Source: Paguma larvata (Eukaryota; Chordata; Mammalia; Carnivora; Viverridae). From it: DNA of 64,000 bases. The notes beneath the pieces are model-generated. The model was not told the DNA's origin, searched no databases, and saw only the letters and a list, made by a program, of their open reading frames with translations. The position numbers and the translations under genes are program-made. The stretch spans positions 43,255,030 through 43,319,029 of the forward strand of contig CM057841.1 of the NCBI GenBank assembly GCA_030068075.1, read 5' to 3'. Positions 10,481-21,879 of the stretch are shown piece after piece. The first letter of the stretch is position 1, and the number at the start of each line of letters is the position of its first letter.

Positions 10481-11159
10481 ATAATTTATGATACATCCTC
10501 AAATAATCTTTGAAGAATGCATACAACTTTTCCTTCAATTTTCTACAGTGTTAGCTTTACATACAATTTTCTTTTCTTCTTTTTTAAAATCTATCCCCTT
10601 TAACTTACTTATTTTTGGACAGTATTTTGTTTTCTTTTGTGCTGCCTCTTTTTCGTCTTTGGATATATACACATTCTTATCTTACTTACTATGGCCTAAT
10701 TATAGCATATAGGTCTGATTTCACATACAGGAGCCAATAAGAGGATCCCTCAACCTGCTTTTCAGCCAAGTCTTACATTTCAATATATTAATTAAGAGAT
10801 TAGAAAATTCATGTATTTGTTCTCTAAGAAATTTAAACTTCTACTCTTTTTTAGTTATCAAGATTTTTCCTTGCAGATTTGGTTCCATCTTAATTTCTAT
10901 TTCTCATCTCTATATCTACACAACTTCAACATATTTCTTTCTTTTAAACTAAAGTTTAACTCAATTATTCTTAATTGTAGAAGTATTATACAGTAAAAAG
11001 CTGATGATCTAGGATTTTTTCATATTTGCCAACAGTTATTACTTAATTACATGTGCTCAAAAGAATGATTTATATTGTACACATCTGGTTTACCAGAGAA
11101 AAAATTTGGAAACTAATAAATTAGGATTCTAGCTAAACAAAATATAAGTGCAATCCTAC
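10481..11159. other. Unassigned AT-rich stretch
   Basis: Very T-rich, with chance frames rich in Phe, Leu and Ser. No family recognised. Confidence 0.45.
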
Positions 11160-11575
11160 AATGGAACACTAGGAACCTAATTAAAATCGGTAATTATCAA
11201 TTGGTGATTACCAATTTTAACTCCTGTCAGTGAGTCTTTTTGCCCAGTAGTATCTGGGTTACAAGAATCAACCAACTTGGGAGGCCTACACAGAGTTAAG
11301 TAGCAAATGCAACGTTACAAAAGCCAGGCCATTCCATTTTGTTCTCACAGAGGAACTGTCCCATAAGAGGGATAATTCTGTGGTACCATTTACGTTCCAG
11401 ATCTCCCCACGGGATCAAGCTAAGGCTAGACTTCTTTTGAAGTCATATCTGTGCCTATCTTCTTTCTCTGCTCTTTCCTGCTTTCCTTTCTTTTGAAGAG
11501 TACTCTCTTAGTAAATCATTGCACACAAATCTCTTTCTTAAGCTCTGCTTTCTTGAGGTTCTTCTCTTCTCACCT
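11160..11575 (+). mobile_element. Ancient ERVL-like LTR
   Basis: The text has the layout of an old LTR. 'GCCATTCCATTTTGTTCTCA' and 'GAGGAACTGTCCCATAAGAG' come first, then 'CCAGATCTCCCCACGGGATC', a TAAA-type signal ('TTAGTAAATCATTGCACACA') near 11508, and a U5-like end 'TTCTCACCTAAGAG' near 11581. A primer-binding-site-like sequence follows within a few bases, which supports the assignment and the plus orientation. The 5' boundary is approximate and the subfamily unassigned. Confidence 0.5.
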
Positions 11576-11583
11576 AAGAGAAG

Positions 11584-11601
11584 TGGTGACAGAAGTAGTC
11601 T
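11584..11601 (+). promoter_or_regulatory. tRNA-Leu-like primer binding site
   Basis: 'TGGTGACAGAAGTAGTCTC' lies immediately 3' of the LTR. Its first dozen bases resemble the complement of a tRNA-Leu 3' end (TGGTnnCAGAAGTGGGAT), the primer type used by ERVL elements. The last bases have decayed. This is inferred from position and partial match. Confidence 0.4.
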
Positions 11602-12450
11602 CCAAAAGTACATCTAAGGGTGAAATTCTGGAGTTGATTCACTCGCAACTGGCTGTCAGTAATGACAATGACAAAGTCATTGATATTTAGTATGCTGTAG
11701 TAGTATGACTGCTTTCACGTGGGTGGACTGAGATGGAATACATGCAGGAAATAATTCACTGGCTGAATTGTACAATATCTCCACACATTGTACAATAGCA
11801 GATGAGATTTCAGGAATGGAGTCATCAAGACACAGAAGACAACTGAAGTTAAGGATGTCAGGAAACTATGTGATTATGTTATCAGATAGGACATCTCCAA
11901 TGAGTACACTGATGGCATCTAGAACAACAATATAATATGAAATTAGGGAAAAAGACCCTCCACCTGGTATAAGCTCTTACTTAAAGTAGAAAAGTAACTT
12001 GGAGATTGGTAGTTGACTACCAGAAAGCAAGATAGTCAGATTATTGAAAGATAGTTGTGTTATGGGATTACTTTTTGCAGAAGACAGAAGAGTGGTGGAT
12101 TATAAGCAGCAAAAAGGAACCTGAACAATACTGAGCAACCAACATCCCAGAAATGTGAATGTACAACAAGGAAGACAAAGTAGTTTCCACTCAAGAGGGA
12201 TCCAGGGGTAATCAAATTCTTAAGGTAGCTCCCAAAGTGAAACCAGTGTAAGAATAACTCTATTAAAAGGCTGAAGACCTAAGGTAATTTTTTCTCATAG
12301 GACAAGTACCAGAGGGCACAATGGAAAGGTTGTGGAGGAGCAAAAGCATTGAAAGATCATGAAACTAAGCACAGAGAAAGGACTATAACAGGGGCTAGTA
12401 TTTGGATTCACGATCAAAGAAGACAGAAAAATGGAACATGGAATTAAGGA
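11602..12450 (+). pseudogene. Possible decayed internal region of the ERVL-like element
   Basis: The sequence follows the LTR and primer site without any recognisable other repeat and is less AT-rich than its surroundings. No gag or pol motif can be read in any frame. It is called internal retroviral sequence only from its position, and it could be unrelated. Confidence 0.25.
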
Positions 12451-12474
12451 ATGTTAGGGATACTAAAAAGGCCT

Positions 12475-12660
12475 GGTATTGTATAAGATAGCTTAGATAT
12501 AATATCTCATTACAAACTTCTAACCTTTGTGGTAGGTAAGAAAAGCAAGACTGAGAAGCTAAATGATTTTCTCAGGGATGTACAGCTATTAACGGAAGGA
12601 GTAATGATTTTTACTCAGTTCTGCTGGAATCCAAACTCTATACTTTTATCATTAGGCCCA
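12475..12660 (-). mobile_element. MIR SINE
   Basis: Reverse-complemented MIR pattern: 'GACTGAGAAGCTAAATGATT', 'TCAGGGATGTACAGCTATTA' and 'TTCTGCTGGAATCCAAACTC', parallel to the MIR core with 'GCCCAAGGTCACACAGCTAG'. Confidence 0.5.
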
Positions 12661-14024
12661 ACAGATGTTCATGCTTCCAGACGCAAATTTAGCAGGAATT
12701 GTAAACAATCCCTCACTTAGATGAGAAGGCCCTGACTTAGCAGATATGAATCTTTGCATGGATTACGTTGTACTCCACTCAAGGATTCCGAGTCCCAATA
12801 TACTAGAAAATATTAGTCCATTACCCAAGACTTTTCTGTCTTGGTAGAAATCCTAACAGAACCTAAAGGATATAAGAGCTTTCTTAATGGAGTTGGCTGT
12901 GACATAAACTGGTGGTTTAGAACATTAATACCAGAGAGAAGTCGAAAGTCATTGGTTCTCAAGAAAGACCCTCATTTACCTTGTGGCATCAAACTAATTC
13001 CGAAGCTACAAGGAATATGTGTTTTGACTTTTTAGTTAATTGAAAAAGTGAAAAATTAAAATTATACTTTGTATATTATCATGACTACTTTGTATTCTCT
13101 GTTTTGCTGTCTTATTTGTACATCTGTTAGAAGTTGCCAAGGGCTTAGGAAAGCAGATAAAAACAAAATTAATAAGTTTTCCTGCATCTAGTATCATTTT
13201 TTGGGGAAAAAATGAGATTATGGGTACAACTTTGGGGTCTGTGATCACCTGTTATGTTTAATTCCTCTCTTATATATAAAATCATTATATATTATAGAAC
13301 ACAGATTGTGTACATACATATACACAAAACTTAAAAATGCAACTAGTCACAGTACCATTTAGAACAAATAGTTTCTACCTTCATTAAGAACAAAATAAGA
13401 GCTGAGATATGTAACTGGGCTTCTCTTTATCTGGTCAATGGCAAAAGGGCAAACCCAAGCATACTGTTTCACCATATTAATTTTTAAAGTCCAATTAAAG
13501 GTAACACCTACAACCTCTCGTCTGTTGTGTTTGCCAAATATTTTTAAACATTAAACAAAGTGTTGACTGCAAGAGAAGAGGAAAGCTCTTGCTGCTACAC
13601 TCTGCCAGTGATAAAATCTTTGTGCCTAGGGACTTGGCAAACATTTAGTCACATGAAACAATGTATGTTACACAAAAGTTCATTCTATAACAAGGGCTTC
13701 TTAATCCAAATATAGCCTCGCATATTATTTTTTTAGCCTCATATTATTATGATCTCTGATTTAATTGCCTCCAATAAAAGCATAGGCACCAGATTCTGAA
13801 ATAAGAATATTAAACTAAAAATCTGAAGTAGTCTAAACCTGAAGAAAACTGCTTTAATGAAAACTGTTACATATTCCTAACTACTCATCGATTTGTTTAT
13901 CTTCATAATTTAATTCTAAGAACAAGACCTTTATATATTTGGGCAGACTCTCAGTTTCAGGTAGGGTAAGGATATGGCTTCTATACCATGTACTTCATAC
14001 TACTCACCTTACCTACAACTAACT
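12661..14024. other. Unassigned stretch, candidate single-copy DNA
   Basis: No interspersed repeat is recognised. The part at about 13490-13730 has a more even base composition than its surroundings. Open frames up to 70 codons have no recognisable similarity. Confidence 0.4.
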
Positions 14025-14470
14025 TTATCAGTCGGGACTCTTCTGGTTAGAAATGACCAAAACTATCTCAAATTGGCTTAGCAAAATGAGGAATTTACTA
14101 AAATAATACTGAGGTGTCTTACAGAGTGTGAGAAATTGTATAAAATGAAGGACAAAGACACAGAACTTGTACACATTCTTTCTCATATCCCATATACCTC
14201 CATGGGCCAGCTTAACTCCCTATATCACTGCAGTCTGACTTTTCCTATATAAAGAAAAATACAGCTGTCCAGAGCTAGGGAGTTATACATTCCACACCCT
14301 CAGTCTTAGTCTTTTAGTCCCAAATCCAAAATTCTTAGCAAAGATCTGACTGGTCCATCTAATGAGCTATGTATCTGTTCCTGGGCATATTAAGTCTGCT
14401 TAGGTATGTGGGAACCTGTGTCCAACTTAGGCAAATAGCTAGCTATCCCTCAGGTGCACATCTAGGACGA
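14025..14470 (-). mobile_element. Ancient interspersed repeat, family not named
   Basis: 'GACTCTTCTGGTTAGAAATG', 'CTCAAATTGGCTTAGCAAAA' and 'TGAGGAATTTACTAAAATAA' resemble a common old mammalian repeat with the text 'AACTGGCTTAAGCAAAAAGG' and 'GGAATTTATTGG'. I cannot name the family or be sure of its orientation. Confidence 0.4.
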
Positions 14471-15049
14471 AGAGATATGTTAAACATTAGAATGGAAAGA
14501 GAAAGTTCTAGAAAAGATATGCCGGACACACTACCCCATAGATGTTCTCTACTCTAAGAAGTTGAATTCTCTTCCATAAGTTTATATATTAAAACTTGTT
14601 AATGTCACTATGCATTTTTTTCTACTGACCATTTGAAAGATGGAACTGATCTAACTTTGTTTGGCAGTTCTATCAACCTACACTTCTGCACGCAATGCTG
14701 TAACTTCTAAGTTATTTATTTATATCCTACCTTGTTCCAAAAAGAATTTAAGACAGCTTTTAAAAAAATATATTACATAATACTAGAAAATAAGTTAAAT
14801 GTCAAACAAAAGAAGGAAAAACAAGGTAGAAACAGAATGAAATCATAAAAAATGTATTTTATAATGTAGGGATACACATTCACTCTTGGTAGGTTAGAGA
14901 GTTTTCTAATAACCTTCCTAGCCACTGCCTAAGTTTTCCAATAACTCTGTTAGTTATATAATTAATAATGTACATTAGGTACTAAACCAGTTGCTTAAGA
15001 AGCATACAACGCACACATAAAATTTATACATGTGCTTCATACTTGACAT
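14471..15049. other. Unassigned AT-rich stretch
   Basis: No recognisable repeat, RNA gene or coding frame. Confidence 0.45.
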
Positions 15050-15480
15050 TCCAGGAAAAGCAAGGAGGCCAGTGTGCCTGGAGCAGAATCAGTGATGGGT
15101 AAAATGGAAGGCACTGAGAGGTGGGACCAGACTATGCAGGGCACTCTATGCCATGGCAGAGACTGGAAGCTGTTCTAAGTGTAAAGGCAAACCATTAGAT
15201 GCTTTTGAGCAGAGAAATGATACGATATGACTCTTTTTAAAAGGATGATTCTAGCTATTGTGTAGAAAACAGATTTTTAGAAGGTAAGAATGGAAGCAAG
15301 GAGATAGGTAAGCAGCTATTAGAGACATCTAGATATGAGAACAAGAATCTTGGCCTAAGTGGGAGCACTACAGGTAAAGAAAAGTGTCACATTTGGGATA
15401 TATTTGAGACGTAAACCTGACAAGTTTTGTTGATGGACTGAATGCAGAATGAGAGAAGGACTGGCAGTTGGAGAATGGTC
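15050..15480 (-). mobile_element. L2 LINE, 3' region
   Basis: Reverse-complemented L2. 'AAGGAGGCCAGTGTGCCTGG' is followed by 'GACTATGCAGGGCACTCTAT', 'GCCATGGCAGAGACTGGAAG', 'GATTCTAGCTATTGTGTAG' and 'TTGTTGATGGACTGAATGCA', in the right order over about 400 bp. Non-coding remnant. Confidence 0.75.
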
Positions 15481-16069
15481 TCCTAAAGTTGATGGAGATA
15501 AGCTTGGTTACTCTACACTTCTGCTAAAGTTATTTATCTTGACATCAAGAGATAAAAGATGTTAAACCATAAAATAGGGAAATCTATATGGTGTAACTTG
15601 AAAATCCCTCACTCCCTTTATGGCTTCAGCTGCTTATGTACAACTATAGAACTATTAATCACTGCAGACAATGTTACAATCAAAAGATAGCCTTCTGTTA
15701 GCCTTACAAAGTGCCTTGTCACGCCCTAGTGTTACCTCTTCCTAAAAAGACCTATAGTGCAATGACATGGCTGAGCCCACCCTACCAAATCTTTAAAGTA
15801 GATGAAACTAGAGACCTTCTAAGCAGGTCACCTACATTGAATTTGACACACTGGCATTCCTTAAAAACTGGAACAATAAAAAGAAGAGCGAAGCTGTGAA
15901 GTGGAGTAGTCTGGAAAGGGTTAATGAAATTCTCATTTTCCAAACTGGCTAATGATTAAACGCATTTTGTAATTTGGAAATGAAGCACTTGGTTTCAAGG
16001 GGAGCTAGGAAGAGGGGTAAGAAAAGCAAATAAATTGGGTAATTTATCTAGAACCATCAACAGTGTTAT
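15481..16069. other. Unassigned stretch
   Basis: No family recognised. Confidence 0.4.
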
Positions 16070-16499
16070 CTAAAATCTGTAGTTTGATTAAGATGTTTTT
16101 CTAAGAATTTCATATTCCAGACAAAGAAAAGCTCTGAGAATCTGTTGTCAGACGACCAGCATTGCAAGAAATGTTGAAAGTTTTTCAGGCTGAAGGAAAA
16201 TACCAAGTCAACACAAAGATTGAAGAGCACTGGAAATGAAAAATGTGTGGGCAAACACAAAATACATTTTTCTTTCATATCTCGTTTCCTTTTTAAACTG
16301 TACAGTGGTTTATAATATAAATAAAATTTAAATTATGATACCAAAAACACAAAAAATAGTGGGATAAGTAAAATGATACATGAGTACTATAGTATTATTT
16401 GATGGCAGACTCTGATAACCCAAAGATGAATATTATAAACTCCAGAGTAAACACTAAAAGTGTAATACAAAATACACAACTAATAAGCCAGTAGTGTCA

Positions 16500-16534
16500 A
16501 TTAATTCACATTAATTCACATTAATACATATTAA
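16500..16534. repeat. Three tandem copies of a 10-mer
   Basis: TTAATTCACA is repeated twice exactly and once with changes inside the old L1M. It is a small replication-slippage repeat. Confidence 0.7.
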
Positions 16535-18019
16535 ATATAAAAGTACAGATGGGCTAAAAGTAAAAGAATAAAAAAACCCACACAAACACAGAGTAAAAAA
16601 AAGGTAAATTGGCTGTATACGGATCAGACAAAATCAACTTCAGGATAAGGGATATTATCAGAGATAAGGAAAGACATTACATCATGATAAAAAGTCAATT
16701 TATCAAGATGATACAATAGTAAATAAATATATATTTACTTCACAGCAAAGCTTCAAAATACAATTCCAAATACTAACAGAAATGAGATATAGACAAGCCC
16801 ATAATATAATTAGAAGTTTTAATATCCCCTTCTTAGTAGTTGATATAAAATTGGACAAAAAGGTAGAGAATAGAATTAGACCACACAATCTTAAAATTTG
16901 TATGAAACCACAAAAGACCCCAAAGAGCCAAAGCGATCTTGAAAAAGAAAAATAAAACTGGAGGTATCATAATTTCCAACTTCAAATTATATTACAAAGG
17001 TGTAGCAACCAAAACAGTATGGTACTGGTACAAAAACAGACTTATAGATCAATAGAACAGAACAGAAAACCCAGAAATAAACTCAAAATTTTATGGCCAA
17101 TTATGCAAGACAAGGTAGTGGGCAAGAATATCCAATGGGAAAGAGACAGTCTCTTCAAAAATGGTGTTGGGAAAATTGGACAGCTACATACAAAAAAGAA
17201 TGCAACTAGATGATATTCTTTTACCATATGCAAAAATAAACTCTAAATGAATTAAAGACCTAAATGTGAAACCTGAAACCATAAAAATCCTAGAAAAGGG
17301 CACAGGCAGTAACTTCTCTGACATCGTCTGTAGCAACTTTGTTCCAGATATGTCTCCTAAGGCAAGGAAAACAAAAGGAAAAATAAACTATTCGGACTAC
17401 ATCAAATAAAAAACTTATTCTGCACAGTGAAGGAAACAATCAATAAAATTAAAAGGCAATCTACAGAATGGGAGAAGATATTTGCAAATGATGTATCTGA
17501 TAAGGCATTAGTATCCAAAAAAAGAATTTATAAAACTCAACACTCAAAAAACAAATAACCTAAATAAAAATGGCCAGAAGACATGAACAGACATTTCTTC
17601 AAAGATGACATATAGATGGCAAACAGACAAATGAAAAGACGCTAAACATCACACATCATCAGGGAAATACAAATCAAAACTATAATGAGATATCACCTCA
17701 CACCAGTCAGAATGGCTAAAATCAAAACCAGCAGAAATAACAAGTATTGGTGAGAATGTAGAGAAAAAGGAACACTGTTGGTGGGAGTGCAAACTGGTGA
17801 AAACAGAACTTTTTGTTCCTCAAAAAGTTAAGAACAGAATTGCCCTATGATCCAGTAATCACACTACTTGGTGTTTTCCCAAAAAATATAAGAATACTAA
17901 TTCAAAGGGATACATGTACCTGTAGGTTGACAGTAGCATTATTTACAACAGCCAAATAATGGGAGCAGCCTAAGTGCCCATTTACAGATGAATGGATAAA
18001 GAAGATGTGGAATGTGTAT

Positions 18020-18048
18020 AAACACACACACACACACAAACACACACA
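18020..18048 (+). repeat. (CA)n-like microsatellite in L1 3' region
   Basis: An interrupted CA run arises at the 'TATACACAATGG' site typical of L1 3' UTRs. Confidence 0.8.
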
Positions 18049-18204
18049 ATGGATTAGTCAACTATAAAAAAACGAAATCCTGCCATTTGCAACAACATGG
18101 ATAGAGCTAGAGAGTAAAATGCTAACCGAAATAAGTTAGTCAGAGAAAGACAAATACCGTATGATTTCATCATGTGGAAGTGAAGAGACAAAACAAATGA
18201 ACTA

Positions 18205-18218
18205 AGGGGGGAGAGGGA

Positions 18219-18275
<57 letters not shown>

Positions 18276-18404
18276 AGAGGGAGAGGGAGAGGGAGAGGGA
18301 GAGAGGGAGAGGGAGAGAGAGAGAGGGAGGGAGAGGGAGAGAGGGAGAGAGGGAGAGAGGGAGAGAGGGCGAGAGGGAGAGAGAGGGAGAGAGAGAGAGA
18401 GAAA
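18205..18404 (+). repeat. (GA)n/(GGGA)n polypurine tract
   Basis: About 200 bp of nearly pure purine lie within the L1 3' UTR, where L1 elements normally carry a shorter G-rich polypurine run. It was expanded after insertion. The 151-codon minus-strand frame of Ser/Leu/Pro across it is an artefact of the repeat. Confidence 0.95.
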
Positions 18405-19132
18405 GGAATGAAGAAATAGACTCTTAACTATAGAGAACAAACTGATGTTACCAGAGAGGAGCTGGGTAGGGGGATAGGTCAAATAGGTGATAGGTATCAA
18501 GAAGGGCACTAATTATGAATAGCACTGGGTGATAGATGGAATTATTGAATCACTATATCTTACACAAGAAACTAATATAACACTGTACATTAACTACACT
18601 GGAATTAAAATTTTATGAAAAGTAGAGAATAGAAAACTTCAATAATCATTTTGACCAAATTAATAGTTACAGAAGAGAAAATCCATAAGCTGCAGAATAT
18701 ACATTCTTTTCAAGTTCAGAAGGAACATTCACCAGTTCATAAGCTGTATTTCAGTGAATGCTTACAAACTACAGTAAAATTTAAAAAGACTGAAATTGTA
18801 CAATATTTTTCATTTGAATTGTACAATTGTGTTGTGACCAAAACAGAATTAAATTAGAAATCAGTTACAAAAATAAATCTAGAAAATCTCTAAGTGTTTG
18901 CCATTAAAACTATATTACTTCTAAATGACGCATAGGTCAAATAAGAAAGCACAGGAAAATCATAAAATGTTTTGAAATGAAGAATAACGAGAACACAACA
19001 TTTGAAGATTTAAATTGCAGCTAACGTAGTCTTTGTTGGGAAATCTATAGCTCTAAACGCGTTCATTAGAAAAATAAAAGGTTTAAAATCAATTATCTAA
19101 GTTTCTATAGTGAAAATATAAGAAAAAGTCAG

Positions 19133-19263
19133 GGGGCCCAGCTGGCTCAGTCAGTGGAGCATGTGAATCTTTATCTGAGGATTGTGAGTTCAAGATCCAC
19201 ACTGGGTATAGAGCTTACATAAAACAAACAAATAAATAAAATAAATAATAAAAAATTAAAAAA
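19133..19263 (+). mobile_element. Short SINEC-type SINE (SINEC_c-like)
   Basis: 'GGGGGCCCAGCTGGCTCAGT' leads into 'TCTGAGGATTGTGAGTTCAA' and 'ATCCACACTGGGTATAGAGC', followed directly by an A-rich tail with no long CT region. This layout matches the shorter, older carnivore SINEC subtype. It is inserted in the old L1M. Confidence 0.85.
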
Positions 19264-19379
19264 AGAAAACACCCAAACCCACAAATTTAAATCAAGAAAA
19301 GCAGAGAGAAGGAAATAATAGCTATATGAGTATGAGTGTTAATCATTCAGTTAGAAAAACACAGTATTAACAGAGAAAA

Positions 19380-20020
19380 CAGTAAAATACACATACATTT
19401 TAACCTAGCAATTACTAGATACACACATACAAAATTACTATCATATAATATTATCTATCAAAACAGAACTAATTAAAAAAAACTAAAAACAACTTAAATG
19501 TTAGAAATAAAGGATCTGGTTTAATAAAGTCTATACACAGCATTTAAAAAATGTGACAGCTTTACAGGTACTAACATGGCATGATCTGAATTGTCTTATT
19601 AAGTTATAAAACCAAAGTGCACAACAATATATAAAGAATACTATCCTAAGTGTAGGTGTGTGCTTTTTAAAGAATGTATGTGTGTGTTATGTATTTAAAA
19701 AAAATTTTTTTTCTATGTTTATTTATTTTGAGAGAGAGAGAGAGAAAGAGCATGAGTAGGGGAGGGAAAGAGAGAGAGGGAGACAGAATTCCAAGCAGGA
19801 ATATATGTGTGTGTATGTATTTTAATATATTTACATAATACCTAAAACATCTCTGGAAAAACACATCAGAAACTGGTGATAGTGGTTGCTTCTGGAAAAG
19901 AGGCCTGTGTGGCTTACATGTAAAGGTAGTATTACATTTCCACGAACACTGTTTTTCCTTTTGAATTTAATACTGTCTAAACATTCCCCATTGAAAAAAC
20001 ATTTTAACCATAAGAAATAA
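19380..20020 (+). mobile_element. L1M LINE, 3' UTR
   Basis: Segments such as 'CTAAAAACAACTTAAATGTT', 'AATAAAGGATCTGGTTTAAT' and 'ACTGGTGATAGTGGTTGCTT' follow an L1M 3' UTR on the plus strand. A partial SINE interrupts it at 19697-19803. Confidence 0.55.
19697..19803 (-). mobile_element. SINEC SINE, 5'-truncated
   Basis: Only the tail and CT/GA part remain ('TATGTTTATTTATTTTGAGA' to 'ACAGAATTCCAAGCAGG'). The tRNA-like head is missing. Near-identical flanks 'TATGTGTGTGTTATGTATTT' (19677-19696) and 'TATGTGTGTGTATGTATTTT' (19804-19823) are the target-site duplication, so truncation happened at insertion. Confidence 0.85.
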
Positions 20021-21879
20021 AGGTAATAAATATCATAAAATAAGAAATAAGTATAATAAAACAAAAAGGACTGGAGTCAGAAGTCCTTGATAGCTTATAT
20101 AGACAGCTTGGCTTTCTATATACGCAGTCTCCTTTGAGGCAGCAGGCCCTTGTTTATCTAGATAGGACAGCGAAGAAACAAAGAATTTCTGTGGCCTTTT
20201 TCTTTTTACCCTTACAGTTGTGTCTAAAGCAAACATGGCAGGAGTCCTTTGCTACATAACCAAAGGCATTAAAAAGGTACAGATGGACAAGCTCACAGGA
20301 ATCCCCATTTACTGCTAAAGTAGCCCAAACTCAGGCCTCTTTTTCTGAGCCTGCGGATTCCATCTAAGCAACCGTGTCTCCTCTGCTCTCTATGATGAAG
20401 ACAAAAAGAAATAGTGCAGTAAGTGCTTCATGATCACATATATACACAGGGTAGTCATGAAAGCTAGCAGTCAGAAATTATTATTGTGGTGTTTTTTTCT
20501 ATGCCAAGAACCCAGGTAAAGGCAGTTTTCAGGAAGTAAAATAAAAAAATTTACCATTCATTGGATAAAATATTTGAATTCTCCAGATTTTAAAATTAAA
20601 GTTACCCTTTATGTTTAGAACTACAGGGACAGTGTGACTTTATTTATAGCTCTTCAAACAGGTAGGGTCTATTCCATCTTCTAGAATAACTTTCTCTCTC
20701 TGATTTTATTACTTTCTTCTGAAACAAGGTAATTTTTGGGGGGTTGTGGTTTAAATTTCTTTTCTTTTTTAATAAATAGAAATTTAAATTTTATCACTCT
20801 TGGTTCAGCATATTTTATAAAAGGCTATAAAAACTGACTTACTATTTAAATAAATCTTTGTAAAAGCACCTAACTTGTCTTATTAAAATGACCCACGAAA
20901 TAAATAATCCTGGCTTGATTCATTTGTTCTAATAGTACCATTAATATAGAAAAAGTAATGTGACTGAAGTCTGTATTTGGAATTTATCTTACTCCATTTA
21001 AATGGCCATTGATTTCCTTTACCCATGGGTAAAACTATTATACTCTTTTCAGGCAAAGCAGTAATTAGTTCCTTTAAACATGTACATAAGCATTACAGTA
21101 GTAGACAGCAAAAGCAGACATGCATCCATGTGTCACTTCTTGAAACAGGCAGATGGGTTGATATTTAGCTCAAAGAAGGCAAAATATCTCTTGAATTAAT
21201 TTAAATGTGGGAAAGGATAAATCCACAACCAGGAAAAGCTAAATCAGACCTCTAAATCAATCAAGACAATTCTTCATTTTACTTCTAGACAACAGCAATT
21301 AACCAACCAAAAAAGTGACCACTTTTGTCTTTCTTCTCTATCTTCAGTGTCAAAGCTAAAGAGAAAATTTTGGTGCAAATCCAAGTTGATCTTGGTTTAG
21401 AGGATTTGTGATACACTATATATAATTTAGGTTGTCATTTGCTTGTTTATCATTTATTTATTTTGCCCAGGTGTATAAGAAATGGGGCTATGGGTGAATG
21501 ACGCAAAAGCTGAAACTGCCCAAGGTCAATGGTAGCAAAATTCCATCTAACTGAGTTATAGTTAAAATAATTAACTCAAATATTTCTCATATAACATGAA
21601 AATGTCAGTGAAGAAACATACATGATTAAGCTCAAATCTATTCCTTCATTTGAAAATTTTATACCTTCCTCTCTCTAGAGCTTTTGCAAAGAGAAAAACA
21701 GTTTGAGTTCCAAAGATAGAATGTTTTAGTTAGAACCCAGGAGAAAAATAAGAATTGCCAATACTATATGTAGAAAGACTTTCTTTAGAGACAATCTTGT
21801 ACTAACTAATACCAAACACAAAACAAAACACCAAAAAACAAACAAAAAACTACTGCTTTAGTAAAAAATATTGATCTAT
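20021..21879. other. Repeat-poor stretch, candidate single-copy DNA
   Basis: No interspersed repeat is recognised over about 1.8 kb, and no convincing exon. A 16-bp perfect palindrome lies at 21018-21033. A low-complexity CAAAA/AAACA patch lies near 21813-21850. Confidence 0.45.

Larger units (their letters stand above)
16876..18621 (+). mobile_element. Younger carnivore L1, 5'-truncated, nested in L1M
   Basis: It covers the last part of ORF2 and the 3' UTR. It starts near 'CTTAAAATTTGTATGAAACC', continues through 'GATATCACCTCACACCAGTC', and ends 'ACACTGGAATTAAAATTTTA'. A 13-bp duplication GTAGAGAATAGAA flanks it at 16863-16875 and 18622-18634, and the host L1M continues in register on both sides. 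Many stops show it is inactive. The frame at 17019-17213 is a surviving ORF2 piece. Its 3' UTR polypurine tract is expanded (18205-18404). Confidence 0.95.
16070..19325 (+). mobile_element. Old L1M LINE, ORF2 5' part, split by later insertions
   Basis: The host element has three visible parts. The first (16070-16875) runs from 'GCATTGCAAGAAATGTTGAA' to the endonuclease-region text 'AAAATCAACTTCAGGATAAG' and 'GTTTTAATATCCCCTTCTTA'. The second (18622-19132) resumes with 'CAGAATATACATTCTTTTCA' and 'CAGAATTAAATTAGAAATCA'. The third (19264-19325) ends with 'AAGCAGAGAGAAGGAAATAA'. The parts join in the correct L1 order once the younger L1 (16876-18621) and the SINE (19133-19263) are set aside. All frames are destroyed. 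Confidence 0.8.

Noticed and set aside
16500..16534. Short spaced repeats resembling a CRISPR-like array
   Set aside because: A three-copy 10-mer tandem repeat inside an L1M. Mammalian DNA, no spacers, no cas genes.
18054..18509. 151-codon minus-strand frame rich in Ser, Leu and Pro
   Set aside because: It is the translation of a (GA)n/(GGGA)n tract inside an L1 3' UTR. Simple repeats lacking stops give such frames.
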